A stretch of DNA of 64,000 bases from Mycobacterium sp. Aquia_213 (GTDB taxonomy: Bacteria; Actinomycetota; Actinomycetes; Mycobacteriales; Mycobacteriaceae), in the NCBI RefSeq assembly GCF_026625985.1, contig NZ_CP113116.1, forward strand, positions 4,650,001 to 4,714,000, given 5' to 3'. Numbering within the stretch: position 1 is the first letter of the stretch; each line of letters opens with the position of its first letter. Position numbers and translations under genes: made by a program. Positions 63,897-64,000 of this stretch are shown in pieces. A model generated the notes under the pieces. It was not told the DNA's origin and did not search any database. It saw nothing but the letters and a program-made list of their open reading frames with translations.

Positions 63897-64000
63897 TCAG
63901 TGCCGCCCTTCTGCCGGCTTCCGCGAACGTTGCCGGCGCGAGCTGCGCACCATCAGAGCCGAACGCAGCGCCAACGAGGCCCGCAACGTCCAGCGCAGCG
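63897..64000 (-). CDS. wbbL1: rhamnosyltransferase WbbL, C-terminal end only
   Basis: Only the last 33 codons lie in the window. The minus-strand frame ends with arginine-rich residues LRWTLRASLALRSALMVRSS and stops TGA at 63897-63899. Position and strand match wbbL1 (Rv3265c), the dTDP-rhamnosyltransferase that adds rhamnose to decaprenyl-PP-GlcNAc for the arabinogalactan linker. The call is by synteny, since no catalytic part is visible. It is followed after 1 base by manB, implying coupling. Confidence 0.7.
   Translation of the reverse strand, partial: LRWTLRASLALRSALMVRSSRRQRSRKPAEGRH

Overview
The window is chromosomal DNA of a Mycobacterium, probably a slow grower outside the tuberculosis complex. 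It is GC-rich throughout, GTG and TTG starts are common, and the gene order follows the M. tuberculosis block from about Rv3226c to Rv3265c: aroA-rsgA, desA3, ppk2, tgs3, secA1, lpqB-mtrB-mtrA, tmk, sahH, rubB-rubA-alkB, manA-pmmA, whiB2, fbiA-fbiB, mamA, manB, wbbL. Assignments come from recognisable motifs plus this synteny. No database search was run, and statements about other species are from memory.

Layout. 1-7.5 kb: a truncated TetR-type regulator, two small secreted proteins, a 3-hydroxyacyl-CoA dehydrogenase, a 13E12-type DUF222/HNH protein, an MspA-family porin, then SRAP, aroA and rsgA. 7.5-15 kb: an accessory insertion between rsgA and desA3. It carries an HxlR regulator divergent from a thiolase, a Tat-exported PGRP amidase with LGFP repeats, an unknown protein, and a pair of genes closely resembling the ESX-1 substrates EspK and EspB with no ESX machinery beside them. 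15-26.6 kb: lipid and polyphosphate genes (desA3 and its reductase, ppk2, tgs3), a K+/H+ antiporter with its RCK subunit, a MddA-type methyltransferase, and an unusual HD-GYP/LuxR protein. 26.7-32.8 kb: secA1, a ribosome hibernation factor, comF, and a MarR/SDR divergent pair around an 18-bp palindrome. 32.9-39.4 kb: a second accessory block, a tightly overlapping minus-strand array reading AraC, AraC-sensor fragment, Crp, nitronate monooxygenase, flavoprotein dehydrogenase and GMC oxidoreductase, followed at 39.8-40.9 kb by an O-methyltransferase.

40.9-64 kb is the conserved core. It holds the MtrAB-LpqB envelope and division signalling operon, tmk, sahH, the alkane hydroxylase AlkB with two rubredoxins and a TetR regulator, an APC permease, the mannose activation genes (manA, TobH-like, pmmA and later manB) that feed GDP-mannose into mannan and mycolyl-arabinogalactan precursors, whiB2, the F420 genes fbiA-fbiB, and the orphan adenine methyltransferase mamA coupled to a Nudix gene.

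Most noteworthy are: (1) the orphan EspK/EspB-like pair, with a retained MycP-like cleavage motif and a possible IdeR-like box upstream; (2) two MIRU-type repeats that appear to supply the ribosome binding sites of mtrB and of the alkB-linked TetR gene; (3) matching inverted repeats ahead of desA3 and its reductase; (4) a tandem HD/HD-GYP-LuxR architecture; (5) a Tgs3-type protein without the usual catalytic histidine; and (6) the AraC-to-GMC oxidoreductase array with its truncated sensor paralog.
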